DNA of 64,000 nucleotides from Multifurca ochricompacta (lineage: Eukaryota > Basidiomycota > Agaricomycetes > Russulales > Russulaceae). The notes below the pieces were generated by a model. That model had not been told where the DNA came from, did no database searches, and saw only the letters and a program-made list of their open reading frames with translations. Positions within the stretch are counted from its first letter, which is position 1; each line of letters starts with the position of its first letter. A program made the translations under genes and the position numbers. The stretch covers positions 124,001 through 188,000 of the forward strand of contig WTXG01000039.1 in assembly GCA_022496185.1 (NCBI GenBank). The letters run 5' to 3'. Positions 22,453-36,451 of the stretch are shown here, piece after piece.

Positions 22453-24048
22453 TCAGTATACTGGGAACTCAATGTCCACATCGCGGGACCATGCGCGAAG
22501 TCCGCCAACCAGATCCTTGATGACGAAAGTGGGGTCTGTCCGAACACCTCTCAGAGCCTCCGCAGCAATCTGGGAGTCGTTTCCAAGACGGCACACTACA
22601 TATGTCTCGGATTCCGACAACACATGGTCGATCGGATTGGCGACAATGTCGCGAAGCGGTACATCTGTTGATCAAAGCCATAAACACGTAGAAGGCTGGA
22701 GCGTAAAGACCATACGCACGAATGGATGAGGGCAGATGACAGATCCCAAATTCTGTTGCTGGTCTGACATCGAGTATCCTCACGGGCTTCGAATTCATGA
22801 TGTCCCTGAGCTCCTGTGCAGTACAGAAGATTATCAATGCGCTATTTTTTTTCAAGAAGAGCATGTCCACAGAGGGCCCACGGTCGCGGTTATTCTTGTT
22901 TCGGGATCGCCGGGATGCAAACCCAAGCTTTCCCAGTCTGGTCGTCCTCCACAGAACTGCACATAGTCGATATCTTCGATCTTGCCTACTTTTCGGCCTT
23001 CTTCGCCACATGCTGGGCAGTTAGTGCGTCGCTTTCGAAGCGTGACACTCCGGAATGGAGGCACACCCAGCGCCGAGTAAACCAATAAGGATGGTGGCCC
23101 ATCTGCCGACAACTCATAAACCCAAACGTGTCCAGTCCACCCATTGATAACGATTTACCCTGTAACCCCACGATGATCCGGATCGTCTCGAGCGCTTGCA
23201 GACACCCGATGATTCCCGTCACGGCTCCCAGAATCCCGGTCTCCTCACAGCTGGGCGTTGCTTCCGGAGATGGGGATTTCGGAAAAAGACAGCGGTAGCA
23301 CGGTCCCTCCGGACCCAGGTTGTACGTACAGAGTTGGCCTTCGAGTTTTTGCGCCGCGCCACTCACGAGAGGTTTCCCCAACAAGACAGCGGTGTCAGAA
23401 AGCAAGTACCGGGTCGCCGGGTTGTCGGTGCAGTCCAGAATCACGTCGTAAGATTCCAGCAGCGCACGAGCGTTCGTGGGGACGAGCGCGACTGTGATCG
23501 CATCCACGGAGAGGCGTGAGTTAACCTGCGGACGGTGAGGATGTTAGGCAACGCATAAGCGTGAGGAAAATGGGGAGCAGGGGGCTATGACCGAACTCTT
23601 TGAGAGCAAAGGCGGCAGACTCTGCCTTGGGGCTTCCCAGCCTGGATTCCGTGTGTAGAGTCTGGCGTTGGAGGTTCGATAGTTCGACGACGTCATGGTC
23701 GATGATGCCAATGCGGCCTGTCCATGGCATCACGCACGATTCGTGGTCAGTTCAAAGAATGAGGAGCTGGACGTGACACAAGAGCGCTAAAAAAGACTTG
23801 CCAACGCCAGCAGCGGCGAGATATTGCAGAGCCGGGCAGCCTAGTCCCCCAGCGCCAACAACAACTACAGCAGCTCGCTGCAACTTTAGTTGACCTTGGT
23901 GTGAACGATTAGAGAACAATTAGATTAATACATATCATATACATACGAATCATTCATACGTGCCTGGTAACCCGATGCCGTCAAGAATCATCTGCCTGCC
24001 ATAACGTTTGTAATCGTCGACGTTGAGGTGAAGGTTACTTGCGGCCAT
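22453..24048 (-). CDS. UBA4: Uba4, ubiquitin-like activator and sulfurtransferase (MOCS3); one apparent frameshift
   Basis: Uba4 adenylates and thiolates Urm1 for tRNA wobble-uridine thiolation. Exons give [22 protein letters not shown], the nucleotide motif [71 protein letters not shown] and TNCPACG (zinc cysteines), [23 protein letters not shown] (active-site Cys region) and a C-terminal rhodanese domain ([20 protein letters not shown], then [10 protein letters not shown] with the sulfur-carrying Cys) ending VDIEFPVY. The frame slips between GGLDTF and [10 protein letters not shown] at the three T's at plus 23124-23126; a fourth T gives DTFWVYEL. Introns 1 (23895-23963) and 2 (23718-23811) have GC donors (GCACGT, GCAAGT). 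The junction near 23521-23590 is out of phase in my model. Confidence 0.93.
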
Positions 24049-24186
24049 TGAGTGAGAGTGAAAGTAAGAGTAAGAGTAAGGGTGGGAGTGAGCTTGCACT
24101 TCTCCTTTCAGTTTCACTTCGCGCCGACGTACTCATTTCTCTAGATTTATCACATCACTCGTCGGAAGAGAATAACTGTGTAATCC
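24049..24186. promoter_or_regulatory. 138-bp divergent promoter, UBA4/APC10
   Basis: Only 138 bp lie between the two start codons. The UBA4 side is a GAGTAA/GAGTGA hexamer repeat (24051-24093); the other side is pyrimidine-rich. Expression of both genes must start within or very near this segment. Confidence 0.55.
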
Positions 24187-25255
24187 ATGAGCACAGTCGT
24201 GCAATTCAGCCCATTGGCCACCGATCCACCAGCCACGGTCGCCGAAGGCGTCTTTCTCGTTCACTCAAGTGCGTACAGCAAGTTCTATAGATAAAAAGGA
24301 CGCTCCTCCCTTATTGTCTGTCACTCCTCCCTCCCTGAATTCTTTCTTCCCATCTGCCCTTGTCCCTTGCGATTGCAGTCAAAAGGCCACCGGCGTTACC
24401 ATGGCCTGACATAGGCCACCTCGCCAAATGGTCCGTCTCCTCCTTCAAGTTCGGTTTCGGACCCGAGTGTTTGCAAGATCAGGATCCGGATACGTTCTGG
24501 CAGTGAGGCCCCCTTCCCCCTTCCATCAACGCACGGCCTCTCCTCACTTTTAAGCGTTCAAACAAACAAAAATTAGTTCCGATGGTCCACAGCCCCATTT
24601 TATAACCGTCGAATTCCCAAGGAAAATAGCAGTTCAGGTACGCGGCTGTTTGGCCCCCTTCCTCCCCTCTTTCTCCCTGTAGTTAACTTGAAACAACCGC
24701 TCACCCCTCCTGTTTTTTTTTTTTTTGGCAGAAGTTGAGTCTCTACCTCAGCTACAAGCTTGATGATTCCTACACCCCGGCGGCTTTGTCAGTGCGCGCA
24801 GGCACAAGTCCAGGCGACCTGCAAGAAGTGCGCGCTGTCACTCTCGACCGTCCCGACGGTTGGATCACGTTCGACGTCTCCGCTGAGCCGGGGGACGATG
24901 GGGAGGGATTGTACGTATTTTTTATTTTTTATTTTTTCCCGTTTTTTTATTTGCGTTCTACATAACAATTTTAAAAATGACGTTCTATTGGCGCAGCAAA
25001 CCGATACACGCTTACATTCTCCAAGTTATCATACTCGCGAACCACATGAATGGGAAAGACACGCACGTTCGTGGCATGCGGGTATTAGGCCCCATAGAGT
25101 GAGCTACGTTCCTGCTTCGCGCGAACCCTCACTCCCACCCCCAAAAGCACCCGACTTACAAGCCTTTTTTTTTGTGTTATAGGGACCAGGCGTCATGGGA
25201 TGATCCCTTCCCGTTTGTTGACCCAAAGTTCAAGATGTACGAACATATCCGATAG
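24187..25255 (+). CDS. DOC1: Anaphase-promoting complex subunit Apc10/Doc1
   Basis: Six exons splice to about 205 residues. The DOC domain is clear: LGHL-like GHLAKWSVSSFKFGFGPECLQDQDPDTFWHSDGPQPHFITVEFPRK, then VQKLSLYLSYKLDDSYTPAALSVRAGTSPGDLQEV, WITFDV, IHAYILQVIILANHMNGKDTHVRGMRVLGP. The protein ends YEHIR: the C-terminal Ile-Arg pair is the IR tail that docks Apc10 on the Cdc27 TPR subunit. Apc10 helps form the D-box receptor of the APC/C. Start ATG 24187 begins MSTVVQFSPLATD. The stop is TAG at 25253-25255. All junctions are in phase. Length and motifs match the family. Confidence 0.94.
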
Positions 25256-25721
25256 CATTCGCTGGAGTCTCAGCGCATACGCAACGTACAGCCGTCAGTT
25301 TCCTCCATGATCATTGTATCCCTAGCACACATACCGCCTTTAGTTGCGCACCCATGCATGATATCACGAAGATGAGAAATATCAGAAGCGGGCTGTGAGA
25401 GTATCTGGCTTGTCCCGGAGGACATCATCTTCGATTTGTTTCATAGGCAACCAGTTGAGGATAATTCACACAACCACCACCCTTCAAAGATAAAGTTCTA
25501 ACAAGACCTGAGACAGGCAAGATTATTAAAAAAAAGACTAGCTACACTCTTGTAATACAAAAAAATATTGTATCAAAAGAACAGACGGAAAGAAAAGAAA
25601 AAGAGAAAAGAAACAGAACAGTGGAAAAACACTACAGAGTACTCAATGTTACCAATATACGTGTGTGAGCAGCACAGAAAGAAGGGAAAAACAAAAACAA
25701 AAAAGAGAAATGAAAAATGCA
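25256..25721. other. Convergent 3' intergenic region, A-rich
   Basis: This holds the 3' flanks of APC10 and of the DDT/PHD gene. It is A-rich on the plus strand from about 25500 to 25720 (T-rich on the sense strand of the DDT/PHD gene's 3' UTR). No coding similarity was seen. Confidence 0.55.
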
Positions 25722-28700
25722 TCAGGTAGCTCTATGTTGTGAAGGCTGCAGCTGTGGGTTCTGAGAATAGTACGAAGATCCTCCTCCGCCGCCGACGACA
25801 GGAGCTACGTAAGGGTGTCCTCCCCAGGGTTGTGATTGCACAGTCGCCCCCGCCCCCGCCCCCGCCGCTGCCGCTGCCGCCGTCGTCGCATAGCTGGTCT
25901 GCGCATGCGCAGCCCAGCTTGCTCCTGACGGTGCAGGAGAAGCAGGCGCGGGCCAGTTGGTCCCATTCGAATACGAATGAGGATGCTGTACGACATGTGT
26001 TTTTTTTTAGTTCTCAACTCTTTTACGATTGGGCCCGCCAAGTCTGAGCGACCAAGCGGCAGGGTACAACAACACTCACCTGAGGAGTCGAATACTGTGC
26101 CTGCTTGGTGGGTGTCCCATGCGCGCTGTAATGATGCTGCGCGTAGGCATGTCCCGGTATCATCGGTGTTGTATGTGACGAATGAGTAGTCGAAAACCCA
26201 TGCTGTTGGGGCTGATAATGTGCAAATGTTACTGCTGTGCGGGGTTGATATGATGATGATCGCGGAGGCGGGTAATTTGAACCGTAGGGAACCTGTCCAG
26301 AAAAGCCGGGTTGGTGGTATGGACTAGGTGTTTGTCCCATGTCGAAAGACGAAGAGCCATTGGGGACTTGCTTGCCATTCGCCGCAACGCTACGGCCTTG
26401 ACAGGCGCGACAGAGGAACTCTTCTGTGTCCCAGTCACGTTTCGGACGTCCTGCCCTGCGGTCTGCCAAATCGTGGCAAGCTATGTGTTGCCACCTTGAA
26501 CACTTGCCGCAACATAACAGAGGCGAGCCATCGTCCTGGAGAAGTGGCCGAGAACGTAAGCGATCATTCTCAGTTGATCATTGGCACATCTTTTTTTGAC
26601 CTTGTTGACACCTGTACGATGACAGACCTCACAATCTAAAACCCAATCCTCACCGACTGGCGTTCGCGAACCACTTGCGCTAGTTGTTGTTGAAGAATTG
26701 GCTTGAGCGACAAGCTTGGTTCTTGGCCTGCCGGGCTTGGCTTTGAGCGCTTTATCAGGCGTCTTGCGTGGTGGTAGGCCGTCTCCGGTGATGTCGATCG
26801 AGGCATCTGCATTCGCCCTAGAAAAAACGCGACGTAGAACTCAGTGATTGATTGAGTGAATATTTCCAGAACATCACCCACTTGTCTTCTGCCCTTGCCA
26901 CCGTCGCCTTTCTCTCCCGTCCCTCCCTATCCAGTCGCCGCTTCTCCCGGGCTGCCTCCTTCTTCAGTCGCTCCTCCTCCTCCCTCTTCAGTCTCGCCTC
27001 CAACCTCCGCATACGACCCAATTTTTCTTCTTCTTCGGCTTTCCTGAGCGTAGCTAACCGTGCCTCCTCTTTCTCACTCTCTTTCATGGCAAGGCGTGAG
27101 GAGCGCTTGCGTTGCGAGATGGCTTCTTCCACCTGGCGCTTCCTTTGTATCTCCTGTTCTGCCGTTCAGCTTCTAGTCTATTTATTAATAAAGAAGTGAC
27201 TTACCCGGAGCTCGACAGTTATCGCAGGCACGATGTGCTGAGAGAGCAATTTGTACAACGCTTTCTCTGCGTAATGCGTGGCACCTTCGAAGCGTTCACA
27301 AATGTGCTCCCAATCATACAAAGTAACACACAACTGCATATCAAGCCGTCGTCAAACCCGTTGGGGGGAGTGGTCATACAAGAAAATACACACCGTCTCC
27401 CATTCAACAAAATCATCAGGCAGACGCCACTCTGGCTCAACTTCTTCCTCGGAGTCAGCCTCGAGAGGCTGCACCACGGGGACAGCGCCGCCGGCAGCCA
27501 AAGTGTGGTGGCCTTTAGATTGGCTTGTCTTTTTACGGCTACCGCCGCCCTTCTTCGCGACCTTCCTCGCCGCCTTTGAGGGAGCCGCGACAACGGTCGC
27601 GGGTGGTGAAATTTCTGATAACTCAGTCAAGTCACTGACGGCGTCATCGCCACTCTCTAGACCTGTCTTTGCTTGTTGAGTGTCCATACCCGCGTCAGGT
27701 ACTGCAGCATGTTCCTGTTCTGGTCCGAGGTCAGGGTCACTACGGACACCCCTTCCTCCCTCTCCCTCCTCATCCCTCTCCATCCACTCATTTCCAGAAG
27801 CACCACCATTCACCTCCGCTTCGCCATCCCCCTTGAGCCATTCATCCGGAATCTCCTGCCACTCATCATCGCCCTGAGTCACACCTCGCAGACGTGCGCT
27901 CATACGGGTGCCCGTGGGGCGCCGTGGACTGACTTTCCGAGACAGTGGGGGTGACATTACACGCCTCCATGAGCGGCGGCCCTCCAATGCTGCTTGCCGC
28001 TGTAATTCTGCGAGCTCCTTGGCTTGAGCGCTGAGCTTTGCACTGGCTTGCGTTTTGGCTACGCGTGGGCTCCGGCTGGTTATGGGACCAAGGTCATCGG
28101 GTGAAACGGGGGGACGACGTGTACGAGTGGTGGGTGTGGGTGTGCTGGGGGAAACGGTGGGAACCTTGATCGTACTTTGGCGCGCAGTCGCGGCGGCCTT
28201 GCGCTTTTTGGGAGTTGGCGGCACGTCCGACTCGTCGTCAGCGGGAGCAGCAGTGCGTTTAGGTTTGGGCTTTGTGGGTGCCCGCTTGCGCTTCAGTTGG
28301 CGTGGAGGTTTCGGGATGGCACGTTGTGTCCATAAGCGATCGGCTGGTGGGCGGGGAGGGTCATCTGAGTGGGGACAGAACGACGGAATGGATGCCACCT
28401 ACGCCCAATCAGCCAATACGCGTTTGCTTTGGAATCATAGCCGATCGGTTCGATGCGCTATCACACGGAATTGAATTATGAATTGCATGAGCAAAAAAAA
28501 GAGTACGTGCCCATTGCGCAGTCTCATCATCATCTCTCATAATTGTCCTGAGGCGATTCACATTATGGAACTGCCATTCTGTTAAGAGATGCAGCGAATC
28601 CAGTTTCATGAGCATGGAAAGGGTGAGCCAATCTTTGCTCTCTTCCTCGGATCTAGGATCTGGAATCTCCTCGACGTTCGGGGGCTCTGCTTTCAACTCG

Positions 28701-29432
28701 TCATTAACTTTCATGTCAGAGGAGGGCACCATTGAATGATCGCGCTTGAATTCGTGGTCGTCAATCTCCATCGCGTTAGCTTGTTGGTGTGGGTTCATGG
28801 GGAGATGAGCCGAGGAGGGACCAGGGGTAGACACTGACTCTGCCTTATGTTCTTCATCTTCAGGGCCGGTAGGAGAATCTGGAGCAGGAGTGGGGAGTTG
28901 GACGACGGGTTCCGGCCCAATTGGGTTGAGATGCGGATCGCGCTTCTTGTACTGTTTTCGCAAGGCTGTTTGCCAGTTCTCTAGACTGATGAAGGAGGAA
29001 GTTATGGGTATAATATGGGAGAGGCGAAAGGACGCACGACAATTTTCTGTCCTGAGTTGCTGTTACAAGCAAGCGGTGCATTACTCGATGAATGACGATA
29101 GAGGTAGAGCGTGTCAGATCATCTTCGATGTCCTAAAGGAGTATGAGTATGAGTCGAGATACGGAAATGACGCGAGAAGGGAGAGAAATTTGGTGAAAAA
29201 GGGCGCGATTTATAAGAGAAGGGTAAGGATGACGTACGGTAAGAGATATGTCTGGGAGAGCGAAGAGATTTGCGAAGGTGTAAAAGAATTGACTAAAGGC
29301 GGCCCATTTCCACTGACGTCTGAGTAGAGATACTTCGGCGACGAAAGGGTCATCCAGTTGTTGATTGTTAGTACCATCGGTGAGGGGAGTGGAGGTGGCG
29401 GGAGTGATTAAAGTGGCAGCGCGACGAGGCAT
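25722..29432 (-). CDS. DDT-WHIM-PHD finger chromatin protein
   Basis: The start is MPRRAATLITPATSTPLTDG. The DDT-like segment reads WKWAAFSQFFYTFANLFALPDISLTDIEDDL...VIHRVMHRLL. An acidic and Pro-rich linker follows, then a second helical block (LLTEWQFHNVNRLRTIMRDDDETAQW) and a WHIM motif (RIEPIGYDSKANAYWLIG...DRLWTQR). Next come a long basic, Ser/Thr/Pro-rich region, WRLPDDFVEWE...LYDWEHICERFEGATHYAEKALYKLL, a charged coiled coil (REEEERLKKEAAREKRRLDREGRERKATVARAEDK) and a C4HC3 PHD finger (CEVCHRTG...LLCCGKC...HIACHDL...FLCRAC). The tail is Gln/Tyr/Pro/His-rich and ends QPSQHRAT. The order resembles ISWI-associated proteins such as RSF1, so a remodelling or histone-reading role is inferred. 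The exon join near 27150-27200 is one base out of phase. Confidence 0.8.
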
Positions 29433-30104
29433 GAGAGGATTGCCACTGCCTGCTACTACTACTTTAGTTAGTGATTATTAGTTGAGGGGACAGTTTCGGG
29501 TTTCGGGTTTTTAAATGAGGCCCTGTTATTCTTTTTCTTTCTTGCTTTGCCCTCCAAGAATTTTTTTAATGGAAGATGAACTCTCTAATTATTGGAAAGA
29601 GAGAAAATGTGAGTGTGTATGCGTGTTAAAGACGGAGAGAGAGAGAGGGTAAGTAGAACGTTGCAGGCAGTGAGCACAACTAATAACTTAGCAGCCTTAG
29701 CCTTAAGCCCTCTCTCTTACTCTTTTACTCTTACTACCTACCCCTCACCTCGGCAGTCTCGGCAATGTCGGTTCCGCTTCCGCAACGGTTGATTTTCCGG
29801 CTATTTCCGTTTGAAATTTATTCTCCGACATTATCACTCCCCCTTCTCCCTCGTCGACCTCGACCTCTTCTTAAGTCGTACTTTCGCTGATTTCGATAAT
29901 TTCCTCTTCAAAGGTGCTTGAGCTCTTGTGAATCGTCAACATGTTGGAAAAAAAACAATGCAATGGTTGTCACTCACGTCACCTCCCGACTTTTCATATT
30001 AGAAAGTTCTTTCCGACATAATGTTATCTTCATGTATGCTGATCTTTTCATCATCACGCTGCCACAATGCTTTCAGTCAGCACGCACGCACAAGTGAAGT
30101 GTGC
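29433..30104. other. Intergenic region of about 0.67 kb
   Basis: This lies upstream of the DDT/PHD gene and downstream of the Alba gene, so it should hold the former's promoter. CTCTTACTCTTTTACTCTTACTAC-type pyrimidine repeats occur near 29711-29740, with a GAGAGAGAG stretch at 29635-29648. No coding exon was recognised. Confidence 0.5.
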
Positions 30105-30756
30105 TTACTTTTCGGTACCAGCCAACGCCTTCGCAATCATTTCCATCCTATCTGCCTCACTTACTTCCTTCTCCTTCTCCTTCTCCTTCTCCTTCTCCTC
30201 TACACAATCCTCCAGACTTCCTATCTCATTGTATTGATATAAACCCAGGAGATCCGGTGTTCGTTTGGCATTCATCGCCCCCAAATACTCTCTTTTGATA
30301 ATTTCCACCACGGAAATTAACCGTGGGATCGTCGCCGTAGATGGCGAAAGCTTTTCCCTTCTCCTTTCCTCTTTCTTCACTTCGTCAATTTCTCGTCGTG
30401 GTGACTGACGAGCTTGAGGCTCCTCGTTATCAGCCGCAGCCCCAATTTCCTTTTTTTCGTTCATATTAAAGTTGCCCTTCCCCTTCGCGGGGAGTGTATG
30501 TAACACCAAAGCTTTTTCTTCGTTCTCCTGATCAACCAATAAAACGTTTATGCCTCACATGAAGCATTCTAAAACCGAACGATTCACACACCTCAAAAAA
30601 TTTGAGGGCAAACTCCACCCATCCGTGAATCTTGCCACCTTGAGTTATGCGCACCTCGTGAGATTCAAATTCGGTTGGAGGCTTCTTCGCTCCTGCTCCT
30701 GCTCTTGCTCTTGAAGAAGAATCAGTTGCAGTCGCAGTTCGCTGCTCTTCTGCCAT
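30105..30756 (-). CDS. Alba-domain nucleic-acid-binding protein
   Basis: Exon 1 (MAEEQRTATATDSSS...) carries the core Alba strand: ESHEVRITQGGKIHGWVEFALKFFE. A 72-nt intron joins it to ENEEKALVLHTLPAKGKGNFN. Later the protein has TIPRLISVVEIIKREYL and a Glu-Lys repeat encoded by the TTCTCC array. Alba proteins bind RNA and DNA; eukaryotic members include Rpp20/Rpp25-type RNase P/MRP subunits and cytoplasmic RNA-binding proteins. Which branch this is cannot be decided. The stop codon overlaps a GTAAGC donor-like site (GAAAA|GTAAGC), so a further 3' exon is possible but I could not identify one. ATG at 30756 was chosen over an upstream alternative because no similarity precedes it. Confidence 0.72.
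30166..30199. repeat. (TTCTCC)n hexanucleotide repeat inside the Alba gene
   Basis: Five to six TTCTCC units (GGAGAA on the coding strand) encode an alternating Lys-Glu stretch near the C-terminus of the Alba protein. Confidence 0.85.
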
Positions 30757-32012
30757 GGTTTTAGGAATCGCGCGGCAGTTAGCGCAGAGGTGTGCCGACG
30801 ACTCGAGTTGCGTCTGCGGTGACTCCGGCAAAAGAAAGGGCGTTCACAAAGGTGCAATATTACCCGCCCGTTTCAAGTTTTGATATTTTGACAATGAAAC
30901 TTGAACTTGAACTTGAACTTGAACTTGAACTTTGCTCTCTCCTCCAAATGCCTCACGTGAACGTTCTTCTTCCAAAGCCATCGCTACTATCAACGCCCCT
31001 CGTGCGTGCGCTCTTTATTCGATCAACCTTGAGGACAACCCAACCGCAAAAAAAAAAAAATTGCGAGAAGTGCCTATGGGCTCTCGATAACGCAAACAAT
31101 AATAAATAAAAAAGAAAAAGTAAGATGCATAAACACGCATGCAGGGACACCGCCAAGACTTGAGACTAAGACTGAACCCTGGTGAGCGGTGAGCGAACCA
31201 ATTGATCCATTGGCCGATTGTATAACGCCCCATCACTAGGCAAGATGAGGAACCATCCTTCAAAACCGAGTTGATAAAATCTTCATAGTCGATCATTCAT
31301 CCTCTTACCAAGTATACATGTTGACACTTTGTGCAGTCGATCACCACTTCAACTAACTCAACATAGAAAGGGATGCCGCTCTAGCACCATGAACACGCAC
31401 GTCCGTGATTTCTATCACAGCACCCAGAGCTATAGCCACAACCATGGAGTCAATCGTTTCACCGTTATCATTTCGTATTCGAAAGACCCATAGTTAAGCG
31501 GTGACGTCCGAATGTGTCTACAATAAAATCTCAATCTCGGCTTTTGCTTCGAAGAGGCTCATTTCTCGGTCACCCATGTAAATGCAGCTCGCGTGGCCGA
31601 GTCAACGTTATCAGATGACTCTGCCCTGCCATGCAGCAAACCAGCAATGTTCAATGTTCAGTATTCTCTTCGCCGTCAAAGCCGGCTACTGCAATCGAGA
31701 AGACTGACGGTCATTTCAGGTTGCGGCCTCAAAAGCCAGCAGAATAGACTGTCACCCCCAGACTTGCTTATGCAACTTCACCAACCAACACAACCTTTTG
31801 TGGAACTGAATAATTCCTACATTACGGTGAACTCTATACATAGCATATCTGAAACGGTCTAATGAACATAATAAATGGATGGGACAGCTGTCCGGAACGT
31901 GAAAAGCGATCAAGCAGGCACGCAGTGCGTACCCATCCGCAACGAGCAGGCTTAGACGTACCAGTGATAAGGACAGGCGTGAAGAGACTGAAAGAAAAGG
32001 TCGTCCAACCAA
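30757..32012. other. Gene-poor 1.25-kb region
   Basis: This runs from upstream of the Alba gene to the DBP2 stop. Apart from the hexamer array at 30896-30932 and an A12 run near 31049-31060, I see no feature. Open frames here have no recognisable content and no splice continuity. Confidence 0.5.
30896..30932. repeat. (GAAACTT/GAACTT)n hexanucleotide repeat
   Basis: About six perfect TTGAAC units, roughly 140 bases upstream of the Alba start codon. Confidence 0.88.
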
Positions 32013-34766
<2,754 letters not shown>

Positions 34767-35267
34767 TAGGCTGAAATTTTTCTAAAACAAAAAACAAAAA
34801 AAGGAAAGAACACTAGTAAAATTGAAAATTTGAGCTTCAAAGGGACAAGGAGGTGAGAGGGAGTGAGCGAAAGGTAAAGAAGAGAAGAGAAAAAGAAAAG
34901 AAAAGAAAAGTTCGGTGCTGCTGAACTGCCGATTTTCGCTCCCACGCCTCTGCTTACAGATACTTTCCCACGCATTTTCCGAACCCGAACCCCACCCAAT
35001 GAACATGATTATGATCATGATGATATATGATGTGAAGATCAAGTTTAATAATTGGTATCATATCATATCATATTAAATTAAAAGAAAGGAGCGAGCGAAC
35101 AGGGTTATAGTGAAATACAGTAGTTAAGATGGACGGGAAGATTGTCCATGTATAATGAGATCCAAATCCAAGAGGGCAGTCGTCGACTGCCAAAATACAG
35201 CATGCATGTCACAAGAAAACTAAAAAAATCAAGCAAGAAAATGAACGGTATAAAGCTGATATGTTCA
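34767..35267. other. Intergenic region upstream of DBP2 / downstream of RSR1
   Basis: This holds the DBP2 promoter and leader, which is pyrimidine-rich on the coding strand (runs of CTTTT near 34850-34915). It also has an ATCATATCATATCATATTAAATT repeat near 35056-35080 and the RSR1 3' flank. No exon recognised. Confidence 0.5.
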
Positions 35268-36211
35268 TCACATTATAATGCAAGGACTTTTTCCGCGGCC
35301 GCGACTTTTTCTTCTCTTCTTCTTGGGAGACTCAGGGGGATAATACTCGCGCATCTGGCGTACAAGATCTTCGAAAACCTCCCTCACATCCCAATTTCTC
35401 TTCGCAGATGTCTCGTATACAGGGATTTTCCAACGCGCTGCGAGCTCCTGAATGATAGCACTTGATACTTCGCGTTCATTGGTAAGATCTAGTTTGGTGC
35501 CAACCAGGACCATCGGAACACGCTGTACGATGTGAGAAGGCGACTCATCGGTTAAAATAGGTTCGTAACTGGGTTACTGTCAACAACTCACACTATTCTC
35601 CCCCTTAATGCGAAGAATTTGTTGTCTCAGACTTGTCACCTCGCGCAGGCTGGCTTCAAGGGCCAGGCTTAATAAAAGCAAGAGATTGGCATCAGAAGGG
35701 CCGAGGCAATAAGCGATATGATAGGTACCTGAAAACGAGAATGAACCCTCGACCAGATGCAATATATATTTCATTGAGAGCGGTAAATTGCTCGGCCCCG
35801 GCGGTGTCTAGGACTTCGAGCTATATCCGAGGGGGTGGACATCAGTATCAATGTAGGTAGGGGAGGGGTGAGAATGACAATCGACAAGAAAATAATACGA
35901 TGTGATTGTGAATAAGAGCAACTTAATCAGGTACAGTGGAAGTAGGTACCCACCCATGTTAATTCCCCATCGACTTCGATGGTCTTCCTATATTCCTCTA
36001 TTTGTGATGGGTTATCAGAAATACATGTAAAAAATTAGGCGCGCACCTTGGATAGTAGGGTCGTAATTCTCGACAAACTCGTCTCGCATGAAGCGGACTG
36101 TCAGAGCGGATTTTCCAACACCTCCCGCTTTGACGCCAATTTAGGTTCTGGGCACGAGAAGGAAGAATATAGAGACACACCACCAAGGACAACCGCATTG
36201 AATTCACGCAT
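35268..36211 (-). CDS. RSR1: Ras-family GTPase of the Rsr1/Bud1 (Rap-like) type
   Basis: Six exons give about 195 residues. The G1 loop is [23 protein letters not shown], switch [20 protein letters not shown]3 and switch [19 protein letters not shown]4 GTKLDL, G5 ETSAK. The C-terminus has a polybasic stretch ([12 protein letters not shown]) and the CaaX box CIIM, so it should be prenylated and membrane bound. In yeasts Rsr1 links cortical landmarks to Cdc24/Cdc42 for polarity. The AGxEQFTA form of switch II and [10 protein letters not shown] support Rsr1/Rap rather than Ras. The effector loop reads TIQEEY where Ras and Rap usually have TIEDSY. NKxD is TKLD. All introns are in phase. It is divergent from the cyclophilin gene, 240 bp apart. 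Confidence 0.92.
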
Positions 36212-36451
36212 CCCAGGATGACAGTGAAAGAGTAAGGAAAGAGGAATAAGTGCGCGTCATGCGGTAACCAGACCAGAGAGGGGGTGAGCCAAAGCGGAGA
36301 ATATAGGGAAATGATATCTCCAAATATAATTAAAACGAGCTTATCATGATTATGTAATATTATTTAATATTATTTTTCTCACCACTCTGCTCCTCTGCTT
36401 TGCTCTGCTCTGTTCTGCTCTGCTCTCTACTCTTACTAGTAGACGACTGTG

